35,617 bases of DNA, from NCBI GenBank assembly GCA_026391255.1, contig JAPLDU010000045.1:1-35617 (forward strand). The letters run 5' to 3'. Each line of letters begins with the position of its first letter. Positions within the stretch are counted from its first letter, which is position 1. Position numbers and translations under genes: made by a program. Below are positions 1 through 6,664 of this stretch, piece after piece. Below the pieces are notes generated by a model. That model made no database searches and was not told the DNA's origin. It saw only the letters and a list, made by a program, of their open reading frames with translations. Origin of the DNA: Bacteroidia bacterium. GTDB taxonomy: Bacteria > Bacteroidota > Bacteroidia > Bacteroidales > JAPLDU01.

Positions 1-1284
1 AAGATCAGGGGAGAATTGTCGGAAGGAATGATCTGTGCTGAAGATGAGATAGGAACGGGTACTTCACACGAAGGGATCATTGTTTTGGAAAAACATGCAA
101 AAACCGGTACTCCGGCTAAGGAATATTTCAATGTTGAGACAGATACCGTTTTTGAAATAGGTCTGACACCCAACAGGATTGATGCTGCCTCCCATTTTGG
201 TGTTGCACGCGACCTGGCAGCATCTCTTGGCCAGAACCAGAAAACAAAATTGAAAAAACCAGCTGTAGATGATTTTAAGATAGATAACGACAGCTATCAT
301 ATTGATGTGGACATATACAACAAAGAAGCCTGCAAAAGGTATTCAGGAATAACCATTTCAGGTATACATATCAAAGAATCACCTGCCTGGCTGAAAAACA
401 GATTATTGTCCATTGACTTAAAACCTATCAATAATATTGTGGATGTCACCAATTTTGTACTTCATGAAATTGGACAACCCCTGCATGCTTTTGATGCTGA
501 CCGTATTACCGGTAAAAAAGTGATCATAAAAACTTTGGCCGATGGCACCAGGTTCAGGACTCTTGACGATGTTGAACGCAGCCTGACTGCGAGCGACCTG
601 ATGATATGCAACGCTGCCGAAGGTATGTGTATTGCCGGTGTTTTCGGAGGTACTGATTCAGGCATTAAAGATTCAACAGTAAATGTATTTCTTGAAAGCG
701 CCTGCTTTAATCCGCGTTATATCAGGACTACGTCAAGACATCACCAGCTATTCACTGATTCATCATTCCGTTTTGAACGCGGGTCGGATCCGAACATTAC
801 CATTTATGCCCTGAAAAGAGCTGCAATGATGATAAAGCAACTTGCCGGCGGTCTTATCAGTTCAGAAATAGTTGATGTATATCCTGAACCTGTCACTTTA
901 TTCCCTGTAGAATTGAATTTCTCCCAGCTTGACAGGCTCACAGGTAATGTGATTGACCGTGACCTGGTAAGGAATATCCTTTCAATGCTTGATATACGTA
1001 TCGCTTATGAAAAGGACGGCAAGCTGAATCTTCAGGTACCAACTTACCGGACCGATGTTCTGCGTGAGGCAGATGTAATTGAGGAAATACTCAGGATTTA
1101 CGGATTCAATTTTATTTATACCAATAATCAGATCAGTATGCCTGCCGTTCATTCTGCACGGCCTGATGAGCATAAGGTGAAGAGCATGATTGCAAATATG
1201 CTGGTAGCAGATGGCTATTTCGAAATCATGTCAAATTCCATCACAAATGCAATATATTATACGTCAGGCTTATCAATCCGTTAA
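1..1284 (+). CDS. pheT: Phenylalanyl-tRNA synthetase beta subunit, N-terminal/central fragment (partial, frame-disrupted)
   Basis: Beta subunit of the alpha2-beta2 enzyme that charges tRNA-Phe in the cytoplasm. The reading frame is open from base 1 (KIRGELSEGMICAEDEIGTG), so the true start lies left of the window. Visible parts are the end of the tRNA-binding-like region, the family motif LTPNRIDAASHFGVARDLAA, the B3/B4 region (PINNIVDVTNFVLHEIGQPL, HAFDAD) and the B5 region (IVDVYPEP to RTDVLREADVIEEILRIYGF). The frame ends at 1284 after NAIYYTSGLSIR; the last residues no longer match the family. The homologous continuation is in the -1 frame from about 1263 (next entry). Identity is certain; whether the gene is really broken is not. 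Confidence 0.93.
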   Translation, partial: KIRGELSEGMICAEDEIGTGTSHEGIIVLEKHAKTGTPAKEYFNVETDTVFEIGLTPNRIDAASHFGVARDLAASLGQNQKTKLKKPAVDDFKIDNDSYHIDVDIYNKEACKRYSGITISGIHIKESPAWLKNRLLSIDLKPINNIVDVTNFVLHEIGQPLHAFDADRITGKKVIIKTLADGTRFRTLDDVERSLTASDLMICNAAEGMCIAGVFGGTDSGIKDSTVNVFLESACFNPRYIRTTSRHHQLFTDSSFRFERGSDPNITIYALKRAAMMIKQLAGGLISSEIVDVYPEPVTLFPVELNFSQLDRLTGNVIDRDLVRNILSMLDIRIAYEKDGKLNLQVPTYRTDVLREADVIEEILRIYGFNFIYTNNQISMPAVHSARPDEHKVKSMIANMLVADGYFEIMSNSITNAIYYTSGLSIR

Positions 1285-2078
1285 GTTCCGACCTTAGTGT
1301 CATGAGGCAAAGCCTGTTGTTTGGGGGATTAGAAGCAATTGTTCATAATAGCAACCGCAAATCCTCTGACCTGCTCCTGTTTGAAACTGGTAACTGTTAT
1401 TTTCATTATCCAGAGATTAAAAATAAAGAACCTCTGGATAATTATCATGAAGAGCAGCACCTGTCGCTGTTTCTGACCGGTAATAAGAATGAAGTCAATT
1501 GGATGACAGAACAGGAAACTGTAAATTTCTACCATATCAAATCAACCGTTGAAAAAATCCTTTTGCGGCTGGGCATTAATCCGGATCAGGCAGATGTTAA
1601 TGATGTGAAAAATGAGATATTCAGTTATGGACTTAATTATAAATTCAATAATGAATCTGTAGTTGATTTTGGTGCCATAAGTAAAAAAATCAAAAAAATA
1701 TTTGATCTGGACGCTGAAATATTCTACGCTGATTTTCAATGGAAACCCTTGTTTTCATTGGCCAAATCAGGGAAAGTCAGTTATGTGAACCTGCCCCGGT
1801 TCCCTGAAGTCAGGCGTGACCTTGCTTTATTGATTGACAAAAATATTAGCTTTGGACAGATAAAAAAATCAGCCTTTAAAACAGAAAAGAAACTGCTGAC
1901 AAGGATCAGCATCTTTGATATTTACGAAGGTGAAAAACTGGGAGAAAACAAAAAATCATATGCCATTACATTTTTCCTTCAGGATAATGAAAAAACAATG
2001 ACAGATTTCCTGATTGACAACATCATGAATAACCTGATCAAGGCATTTGAAAAAGAACTGGGCGCTACAATCAGGTGA
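1263..2078 (+). CDS. pheT: Phenylalanyl-tRNA synthetase beta subunit, C-terminal fragment (frame-disrupted)
   Basis: Continuation of the preceding pheT fragment in the -1 frame. Family-like sequence starts at about 1263 (VRLINPLSSDLSVMRQSLLF); the first ATG in this frame is at 1302. The remaining B6/B7 catalytic-core-like region follows (LFGGLEAIVHNSNRK, LLLFETGNCYF). A C-terminal ferredoxin-fold anticodon-binding domain (FDX-ACB) is clear: LPRFPEVRRDLALLIDK, then a tail ending KAFEKELGATIR. From memory of homologues, about 10-12 residues between the YY of the first fragment and VRLINP are absent, so the lesion looks like a short out-of-frame deletion rather than a single-base slip. The ATG at 1302 is probably not a genuine start. 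Confidence 0.9.
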   Translation, partial: VRLINPLSSDLSVMRQSLLFGGLEAIVHNSNRKSSDLLLFETGNCYFHYPEIKNKEPLDNYHEEQHLSLFLTGNKNEVNWMTEQETVNFYHIKSTVEKILLRLGINPDQADVNDVKNEIFSYGLNYKFNNESVVDFGAISKKIKKIFDLDAEIFYADFQWKPLFSLAKSGKVSYVNLPRFPEVRRDLALLIDKNISFGQIKKSAFKTEKKLLTRISIFDIYEGEKLGENKKSYAITFFLQDNEKTMTDFLIDNIMNNLIKAFEKELGATIR

Positions 2079-2090
2079 ATTTATGAATAA

Positions 2091-2135
2091 ACATTCGAAC
2101 AGTCGAACATACGAACAATCGAACATACGAACAAG
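2091..2135. repeat. CGAACA-word tract downstream of pheT
   Basis: Short degenerate direct repeat in which CGAACA recurs about every 8-10 bases (tcgaacagtcgaacatacga, then caatcgaacatacgaacaa). It starts 12 bases after the pheT stop and leads into the octamer array at 2153. No hairpin terminator is seen here. Confidence 0.7.
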
Positions 2136-2152
2136 TGAAATAATTAGTTTAA

Positions 2153-2216
2153 TCACATTATCACATTATCACATTATCACATTATCACATTAACACATTA
2201 TCACATTATCACATTA
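2153..2216. repeat. Octamer tandem array TCACATTA x8
   Basis: Eight consecutive 8-base units; seven are exactly TCACATTA and the fifth (2193-2200) is ACACATTA. It ends 10 bases before the start codon of the lipoprotein gene at 2227, so it occupies the region where that gene's upstream signals would be expected. Confidence 0.95.
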
Positions 2217-2226
2217 TTGTAATCAT

Positions 2227-2937
2227 ATGAAATATCTGAAATTTATCATCCTGATTTTTATATTTGGATGTAACGGAGATATATATTTCAGTGAACCACA
2301 GCCGTCATTTGCCAGTAACCTTAAAGAATTTCCAAAATCAATCACAGGGTTTTATTTCTCAGTAAATGATTCCGGTTATTTACAAATCACAACAAAACAT
2401 ATAATTGAATATACACCTGTTAAAATAAATGAGGATTCTGTTAAAAGTGATACCATTGAGAAATCCAGACATAATAAGTATGTATTACAAATGATTGATG
2501 GGAAAAAAATTATCTGTGCGGTTGATACTGAACTCCATCTCGATACTGATGTAATTGCCCGAAAGTCTGGTAAAACCATATATATCAATTCAGGATTTCA
2601 TCATTACTTATGGCAGGTATATCGGTTAAAGATACTAAGCATAGACAGTATTGAAACAGGGACAATTGATCCGAAAAAAGAACTGAAAGATTTTAAATCT
2701 ATCACCTCTGTAAAAATGATCACAGGTCAGAATCTGAAGGAAATTCTGGCAAATGATTCGTCCGATAAATATAGGTTGATTTCAGTAAATGATTCATTGT
2801 TAAGCAATAATGATACAATTTTTATACTTAAACCTACCAAACGAGAATTCAGGAAGATCAACAAGGGAAAGTTTTTCACCAATAAAGAAAAATTCATTAA
2901 AGTTCTCCCTCCGGGAAAAATTTTGAAGCTTAAATAA
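2227..2937 (+). CDS. Hypothetical lipoprotein, 236 aa
   Basis: Not recognised as a known family. The N-terminus is a lipoprotein signal: MKY, a hydrophobic stretch (LKFIILIFIF) and a lipobox-like GC with Cys at residue 15, followed by NGD. The mature protein is therefore probably lipid-anchored in the envelope. The rest is polar, rich in Lys, Ser, Asp and Ile, with no catalytic motif that I can identify. It has no further transmembrane segment. It stands alone between the octamer array (2153-2216) and a dispersed 85-base repeat (2963-3046). Lipoprotein export is inferred from sequence; the function is unknown. Confidence 0.75.
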   Translation: MKYLKFIILIFIFGCNGDIYFSEPQPSFASNLKEFPKSITGFYFSVNDSGYLQITTKHIIEYTPVKINEDSVKSDTIEKSRHNKYVLQMIDGKKIICAVDTELHLDTDVIARKSGKTIYINSGFHHYLWQVYRLKILSIDSIETGTIDPKKELKDFKSITSVKMITGQNLKEILANDSSDKYRLISVNDSLLSNNDTIFILKPTKREFRKINKGKFFTNKEKFIKVLPPGKILKLK

Positions 2938-2962
2938 TAGCAGTGCATTCCGGCTGAAAAAT

Positions 2963-3046
2963 ATTACATTAATCTTGTTTAATCCACTAAATTTCATTCG
3001 ATTGTATTCGTAAATCGTACTTCGTAATTCTTAAATTAATATAATG
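2963..3046. repeat. Dispersed ~85-base repeat, copy 1
   Basis: AT-rich segment with a clear second copy in the same orientation at 5822-5907. Shared blocks are ATTACAT, GTTTAA..CACTAAAT.TCATT, ATTG.ATTC and TTCGTAATTC, then a common AAATTAATAT ending just before an ATG. In this copy that ATG is the start codon (3044) of the SGNH-like gene. It carries no coding potential. Confidence 0.75.
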
Positions 3047-3814
3047 CCCGGAAATCTGAAAGACAATATCAGGCTTGGATTCATTGGTGGCTGTATCAAC
3101 TTCCCTAAGGGTATTGACACGAATTTTTCATATCACAGATTATTAAAACAATCCTGTCAGGAAGCTGAAATTCATCTGGCAAAGTACGAAGCTTATTCTC
3201 AACTTATTCAATCATCAAAACAATTCATTGAAAAAAATAACCTGGATATTTTTTTTGTATTTGTCAGGCATTTCCCATATATGGTTCTGAATAAGCCTCT
3301 GATCAGAAAAGTAAATCAAAATTTAAAATCTGAACACTGCCTGCATCCTGCCCTGATAAACAGAAAACTGAAAAATTGGCCGGTCAGATTAGATAAATTT
3401 ATCGGATTAAACGGTGATCAGCCCGTCCCGCACAGAAAAAGATTTGGTCTGAGAGATATCAATTCCATGATTGGAAAAATCCTGGGTTTACATCAATGGG
3501 CAATCCGGTACGTTTCTGGCTTGCTGACAGAGTTGAAAGTTATCTGCAACGAACTTCATTGCAAACTGGTTGTGATTGGTCCGGTAAAAAACCCGGAAAC
3601 CTATATGGGGAATATTATAAGTACTAACCTGAACAATAAGTTGGTAAAATTCACAAATTTACATCACATTAATTTTATTGATATTAACATTTTAAAGGAT
3701 AGTAAGAGAAATAATATTTTTCAGGAAGATAAAATCCATTTAAATCAATACGGACACAATCTACTTTATGAAAAGATTAAAGACCACCTTATCGCTTATT
3801 GGAATAAAGAATGA
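3044..3814 (+). CDS. SGNH/GDSL-like protein with Cys at the nucleophile position, 256 aa
   Basis: Looks like a divergent SGNH hydrolase. Block I near the N-terminus reads LGFIGGCIN, so GDS is replaced by G15-G16-C17. A hydrophobic strand (DIFFVFVRHFP) and a second one with a block-like GP (KLVVIGPVKN) follow. Near the C-terminus a canonical block V DxxHLxxxGH is present (DKIHLNQYGH; Asp229, His232). SGNH enzymes use Ser-His-Asp to hydrolyse or transfer acyl groups; here Asp and His are kept but Ser would be Cys. No signal peptide is visible, so it is probably cytoplasmic. It stands alone with no operon partner. Family membership is inferred from block I and V and the overall size; the substrate is unknown. 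Confidence 0.65.
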   Translation: MPGNLKDNIRLGFIGGCINFPKGIDTNFSYHRLLKQSCQEAEIHLAKYEAYSQLIQSSKQFIEKNNLDIFFVFVRHFPYMVLNKPLIRKVNQNLKSEHCLHPALINRKLKNWPVRLDKFIGLNGDQPVPHRKRFGLRDINSMIGKILGLHQWAIRYVSGLLTELKVICNELHCKLVVIGPVKNPETYMGNIISTNLNNKLVKFTNLHHINFIDINILKDSKRNNIFQEDKIHLNQYGHNLLYEKIKDHLIAYWNKE

Positions 3815-3903
3815 TTTATAATTATTCAGGTCGTTCAGACTAAAGACTGATAGTATTTTATTTCTGAAATCTTGACGCTTTTTGGCAAAAAATTCCAAAA
3901 AAT

Positions 3904-4023
3904 AAATCACAAAAAACAAATAATAAACAATATTATAATTTCAAATACGAAACAAACTACTTTGAATTTGTCATTTTGTTTATTGATATTTATTTGTTAT
4001 TTGTATTTTGAGATTTGTGATTT
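3904..4023. repeat. Imperfect long inverted repeat (AT-rich)
   Basis: The gap 3815-4073 holds no convincing gene. Its centre is an imperfect palindrome: outer arms AAATCACAAA (3904-3913) and TTTGTGATTT (4014-4023) match exactly, and related CAAATAA / TTATTTG words fill the arms. It lies between convergent genes (SGNH-like, plus; tsaC, minus), so a role as a two-way transcription terminator is possible but unproven. Confidence 0.55.
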
Positions 4024-4073
4024 CTTATGGGTTCTGGCTTGTTCAGGAAATGTAAATAGGCTGATGTCGGCGA

Positions 4074-4682
4074 TCAGATAATGCCGGCCCCTTGTCTTAT
4101 TATTTCTATTTCGCCGGATGTGCAGTCAACGATAGTAGAAGCGATGTTGGTTCCATATCCGCCGTCAATCACCAGATCAACAATATCTTCATATTTCTCG
4201 TGTATGAGTTCCGGATCTGTAATGTATTCTATCACCTCGTCGTTGTCATGGACAGAGGTTGACATGATCGGGTTCCCGAGTTCACGTACGATTGCCCTGG
4301 CAATTTCATTATCCGGAATACGTATTCCGACAGTTTTTTTATTACTTTGAAACAGCCTTGGAACCTTGTTATTTGCTTTCAGAATATAGGTAAACGGACC
4401 GGGAAGTGTTCTTCTCATCAGTTTGTATACATCATTATTTACAGGACTGGTAAAGTCGGATAAATGGCTCAGGTCGTAACAGATAAAAGAAAAATTTGCT
4501 TTTTCAGGCTTCACTCCTTTTATCCGTGCCACTCTTTCCACAGCTTTCTGATTATTTATATCACAACCAATCCCATACACAGTGTCAGTGGGATATATAA
4601 TAACACCGCCTCTGCGCAATATATCCACCACCTTTTCAATGTCTTTTGCATTGGGGTTTTCAGGATAGATTCTGATCAGCAT
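4074..4682 (-). CDS. tsaC: L-threonylcarbamoyladenylate synthase (YrdC/Sua5 family), 202 aa
   Basis: Makes threonylcarbamoyl-AMP from threonine, bicarbonate and ATP, the first step of t6A37 modification of ANN-decoding tRNAs in the cytoplasm. The whole protein is one YrdC domain: GGVIIYPTDTVYGIGCDI near the N-terminus, the RIKGVKPEKANFSFIC nucleotide-binding stretch, LPGPFTYILKA, VGIRIPDN, and PIMSTSVHDND. The length matches the short TsaC form without the Sua5 C-terminal domain. It starts at ATG 4682. A heptamer array lies directly upstream (4711-4820), so no clear promoter is visible. The downstream neighbour is convergent. Confidence 0.92.
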   Translation of the reverse strand: MLIRIYPENPNAKDIEKVVDILRRGGVIIYPTDTVYGIGCDINNQKAVERVARIKGVKPEKANFSFICYDLSHLSDFTSPVNNDVYKLMRRTLPGPFTYILKANNKVPRLFQSNKKTVGIRIPDNEIARAIVRELGNPIMSTSVHDNDEVIEYITDPELIHEKYEDIVDLVIDGGYGTNIASTIVDCTSGEIEIIRQGAGII

Positions 4683-4710
4683 AAGTCAGTCGTTATTCGT
4701 AAGTACCAGT

Positions 4711-4820
4711 GATGAGTGATGAGTGATGAGTTATGAGTTATGAGTTATGAGTTATGAGTTATGAGTTATGAGTTATGAGTTATGAGTTATGAGTTATGAG
4801 TTATGAGTTATGAGTTATGA
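4711..4820. repeat. Heptamer tandem array (GATGAGT x3, TATGAGT x12)
   Basis: Fifteen perfectly phased 7-base units (4711-4815) plus a partial unit, with only one base differing between the two unit versions. Because 7 is not a multiple of 3, TGA appears in every forward frame and TAA in every reverse frame, so the array is closed to translation in all six frames. It lies between fsa and tsaC. Confidence 0.97.
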
Positions 4821-4842
4821 ATATTGACTAGCTTCATTTCGT

Positions 4843-4882
4843 TCGCCTCGTCGCTTTGTCCCTTCGTCTCTCAGTCACTTCG
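4843..4882. repeat. Octamer word array, copy 1 (TCGCCTCG-type)
   Basis: Five consecutive 8-base words: TCGCCTCG, TCGCTTTG, TCCCTTCG, TCTCTCAG, TCACTTCG. The same word series, diverged, occurs at 10774-10830. TGCCTG words follow up to the 3' end of the transaldolase gene (stop at 4912). Confidence 0.75.
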
Positions 4883-4911
4883 TCATCATTCCACTTATGC
4901 CTGCTGCCTGA

Positions 4912-5568
4912 TTACTGGCAGGATTTTTTGTAGTCAGACATGAATTTTTCGATACCTGAATCGGTAAGCGGATGGTTGAGCAGACCGAGTATTGGAGCTA
5001 ATGGAGAAGTGATGACATCGGCCCCTGCTTCAACGCATTGCAAAATATGCATGGTGTGACGTATTGAAGCAGCAAGTACCAGGGTTTCATAACCATAATA
5101 ATTGTACATATCAGAAATTTTGGCAATCAGTTCAATACCATCAGATGCAATATCATCTAACCTGCCGATAAAAGAGGAAACATAGGTAGCTCCTGCCTTG
5201 GCAGCAAGTAAGGCCTGACCGGGTGAGAATACCAGTGTGCAGTTGGTTTTAATGCCTTTTCCCGATAGGTATTTTATAGCTTTAATCCCGTCTTTTGTAC
5301 AGGGGACTTTTACCACAATTTGTGGATGCAACGCTGAAAGCTTCTCCCCTTCCCTGATCATTCCGTCAAAATTCAATGATATCACCTCGGCGCTTACATC
5401 TCCTTGAACGATTTCACATATCTTTTTATAATGATCCAGAATGTTCTGTTCACCTCTGATGCCTTCTTTTGCCATTAAAGACGGATTGGTGGTCACACCA
5501 TCAAGAATGCCAAGATCCTGTGCTTCCTTTATCTGGTCAATATTGGCTGTGTCAATGAAGAATTTCAT
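4912..5568 (-). CDS. fsa: Fructose-6-phosphate aldolase / transaldolase-like protein, 218 aa
   Basis: Class I aldolase of the small transaldolase (TalC/FSA) subfamily. It either transfers dihydroxyacetone units in the pentose phosphate pathway or cleaves fructose-6-phosphate. The motif order is FFIDTAN (Asp6), GVTTNPSLMAKEG, the Schiff-base lysine in VVKVPCT (Lys87), NCTLVFSPGQALLAAKAGA, SSFIGRLDD, and ITSPLAPILGLLNHPLTDSG. Its length of about 220 residues is that of the single-domain decamer-forming subfamily. It starts at ATG 5568; a Bacteroidetes -7 box lies about 24-31 bases upstream. The gene ends at a TGCCTG repeat tract. Sequence alone does not separate transaldolase from F6P aldolase activity. 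Confidence 0.92.
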   Translation of the reverse strand: MKFFIDTANIDQIKEAQDLGILDGVTTNPSLMAKEGIRGEQNILDHYKKICEIVQGDVSAEVISLNFDGMIREGEKLSALHPQIVVKVPCTKDGIKAIKYLSGKGIKTNCTLVFSPGQALLAAKAGATYVSSFIGRLDDIASDGIELIAKISDMYNYYGYETLVLAASIRHTMHILQCVEAGADVITSPLAPILGLLNHPLTDSGIEKFMSDYKKSCQ

Positions 5569-5591
5569 GATTGCTGATTATTAAAAACAGG

Positions 5592-5599
5592 CAAAAATA
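5592..5599 (-). promoter_or_regulatory. Predicted -7 box for fsa
   Basis: The minus strand reads TATTTTTG followed by C, matching the Bacteroidetes -7 consensus TAnnTTTGY. It lies about 25 bases upstream of the fsa start codon. A weak TTG is present about 22 bases further upstream. Prediction from motif only. Confidence 0.5.
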
Positions 5600-5646
5600 A
5601 TCATTTGGATTGAGATAATTTCAATGTCTATCTGGCAAAATAAAAA

Positions 5647-5744
5647 GGGTAAGCACATTACATCGCACCGCTCAACCGCTTGCCCTTGCTTCCTTCCAGA
5701 CCTGGGGGAGTTCGGCGGGAGCTGGTCGTATAAGGCTTACCCCC
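5647..5744 (-). ncRNA. ffs: Small signal recognition particle RNA (4.5S type)
   Basis: RNA component of the SRP, which binds Ffh and targets nascent membrane and exported proteins. On the minus strand the molecule runs GGGGTAAGCC to GTGCTTACCC, so its ends pair into a closing stem. The centre has the universal helix-8 sequence CAGGTCTGGAAGGAAGCA, with the GGAA tetraloop and the Ffh-binding internal loop. The length of about 98 bases fits the bacterial small SRP RNA. A T-rich run follows the 3' end (5641-5646 on the complementary strand). It has its own promoter immediately upstream (5747-5776). Ends are accurate to a few bases. Confidence 0.95.
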
Positions 5745-5746
5745 TG

Positions 5747-5776
5747 CAAAAATACTAAAAAACTGATTCTTCCAAA
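5747..5776 (-). promoter_or_regulatory. Promoter of the SRP RNA gene
   Basis: On the minus strand, TTTG (5773-5776), an 18-base spacer, then TATTTTTG (5747-5754) followed by C. This is close to the Bacteroidetes consensus TTTG-N19-TAnnTTTGY. The -7 box ends 2-3 bases before the RNA's predicted 5' end at 5744, the geometry expected if transcription starts at the mature RNA. Confidence 0.7.
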
Positions 5777-5821
5777 GTAAATTTCTGGCAAACACAAATT
5801 ATATTAGACCGAAATTAATTT

Positions 5822-5907
5822 ATTACATGATAATTTGTTTAACACACTAAATATCATTATATTGCATTCTGAATTCGTAATTCATAATTCTAAAATTAAT
5901 ATTAATG
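5822..5907. repeat. Dispersed ~85-base repeat, copy 2
   Basis: Second copy of the element at 2963-3046, same orientation: ATTACAT, TTGTTTAA..CACTAAAT.TCATT, ATTGCATTC, TTCGTAATTC, AAATTAATATTAATG. Here the terminal ATG does not start the next gene; DUF4199 starts 42 bases further on. The element lies between the SRP RNA promoter and the DUF4199 gene. Confidence 0.75.
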
Positions 5908-5923
5908 GCATTTGAAAAAAATT

Positions 5924-5932
5924 ATCTTTGTC
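5924..5932 (+). promoter_or_regulatory. Predicted -7 box for the DUF4199 gene
   Basis: TATCTTTG followed by T (5924-5931) matches TAnnTTTGY and lies 17 bases upstream of the ATG at 5949. No good -33 TTTG is found at the expected spacing. Prediction from motif only. Confidence 0.45.
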
Positions 5933-5948
5933 GTTAAAATTTATTTAT

Positions 5949-6524
5949 ATGGAAAACGAAAAAACCCCTGTATGGAAAAGCGCTATGAATTACGGCGCAA
6001 TCATTGGTGTTGTGTTTGTTATTTACACTCTTGTTATTTATCTGTTCAATATTTATCCAACAAGCTTTTTATCCGGCGGCCTCATGACCCTGGTTAATAT
6101 TGTCCTGTTGGTGTTGGGTCTGGTATATTCCACCAAACATTACCGCACGCATATGCTTGGCGGTAAAATTAGTTATGCACAATCCCTTCTTTTCGGCACT
6201 CTCATCTGTCTTTTCTCATCTATCATTACCGGTTTTTTCAGTTACCTGCTGAATGCCGTGATTGATCCTGAGTACCAGGTGAGAATGGCGAAAGCAATAC
6301 AGGATTCCATGGTCGAATATATGACAAACATGGGGGTTTCGGATAGCCAGATTCAGGATGCCATTGACAAAATGAACGGAAAGATGCCATCAGCATTATC
6401 TTCCGGTTTTAACATGGTTCTCTGGGGAACCATTGGCGGGTTCATAGTCAGCCTGATCACTTCTGCATTCTTAAAAAAAGAAGGCGATCCCTTTGCTGAT
6501 CTTGACCAGGCAGAAAATATTTAA
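5949..6524 (+). CDS. DUF4199 family integral membrane protein, 191 aa
   Basis: Inner-membrane protein of unknown function in a family largely confined to Bacteroidota. Four hydrophobic segments are visible: around residues 8-27 (YGAIIGVVFVIYTLVIYLFN), 35-55, 69-98 and 148-167. A polar helical loop lies between the third and fourth (PEYQVRMAKAIQDSMVEYM, then DAIDKMNGKMP). I chose ATG 5949 (MENEKTP) over an upstream TTG because the -7 promoter box at 5924-5931 overlaps that TTG. The next gene is a glycosyltransferase in the same direction, an arrangement I recall from other Bacteroidales; the two may act together in envelope building, but that is inference. Confidence 0.85.
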   Translation: MENEKTPVWKSAMNYGAIIGVVFVIYTLVIYLFNIYPTSFLSGGLMTLVNIVLLVLGLVYSTKHYRTHMLGGKISYAQSLLFGTLICLFSSIITGFFSYLLNAVIDPEYQVRMAKAIQDSMVEYMTNMGVSDSQIQDAIDKMNGKMPSALSSGFNMVLWGTIGGFIVSLITSAFLKKEGDPFADLDQAENI

Positions 6525-6554
6525 TTTTAAATCAATCAGACAGGCATATTATTG

Positions 6555-6624
6555 GAGTTACGAGTTACGAATTACGAATTACGAATTATGACTTATGACT
6601 TATGACTTATGACTTATGACTTTT
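6555..6624. repeat. Heptamer array, ten phased units (GAGTTAC / GAATTAC / GACTTAT)
   Basis: Ten consecutive 7-base units without a phase break: GAGTTAC x2, GAATTAC x2, GAATTAT, GACTTAT x4, GACTTTT. The unit drifts stepwise along the array. It occupies most of the gap between DUF4199 and the first glycosyltransferase. Confidence 0.95.
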
Positions 6625-6664
6625 AATTCATATTACTTTTAATTATCAATCATAACTGAAAAAC

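Noticed and set aside
1240-1310. Programmed -1 frameshift in pheT
   Set aside because: No slippery heptamer is present at the junction, conserved residues appear to be missing, and no PheT is known to need recoding; a deletion or artefact is more likely.
3872-4081. Open frame of 69 codons on the plus strand between the SGNH-like gene and tsaC
   Set aside because: It is low-complexity, covers the inverted repeat, resembles no family and runs into tsaC on the other strand.
4711-4820. CRISPR array
   Set aside because: The units are 7 bases with no spacers and no cas genes nearby; this is a simple tandem repeat, as are the other arrays.
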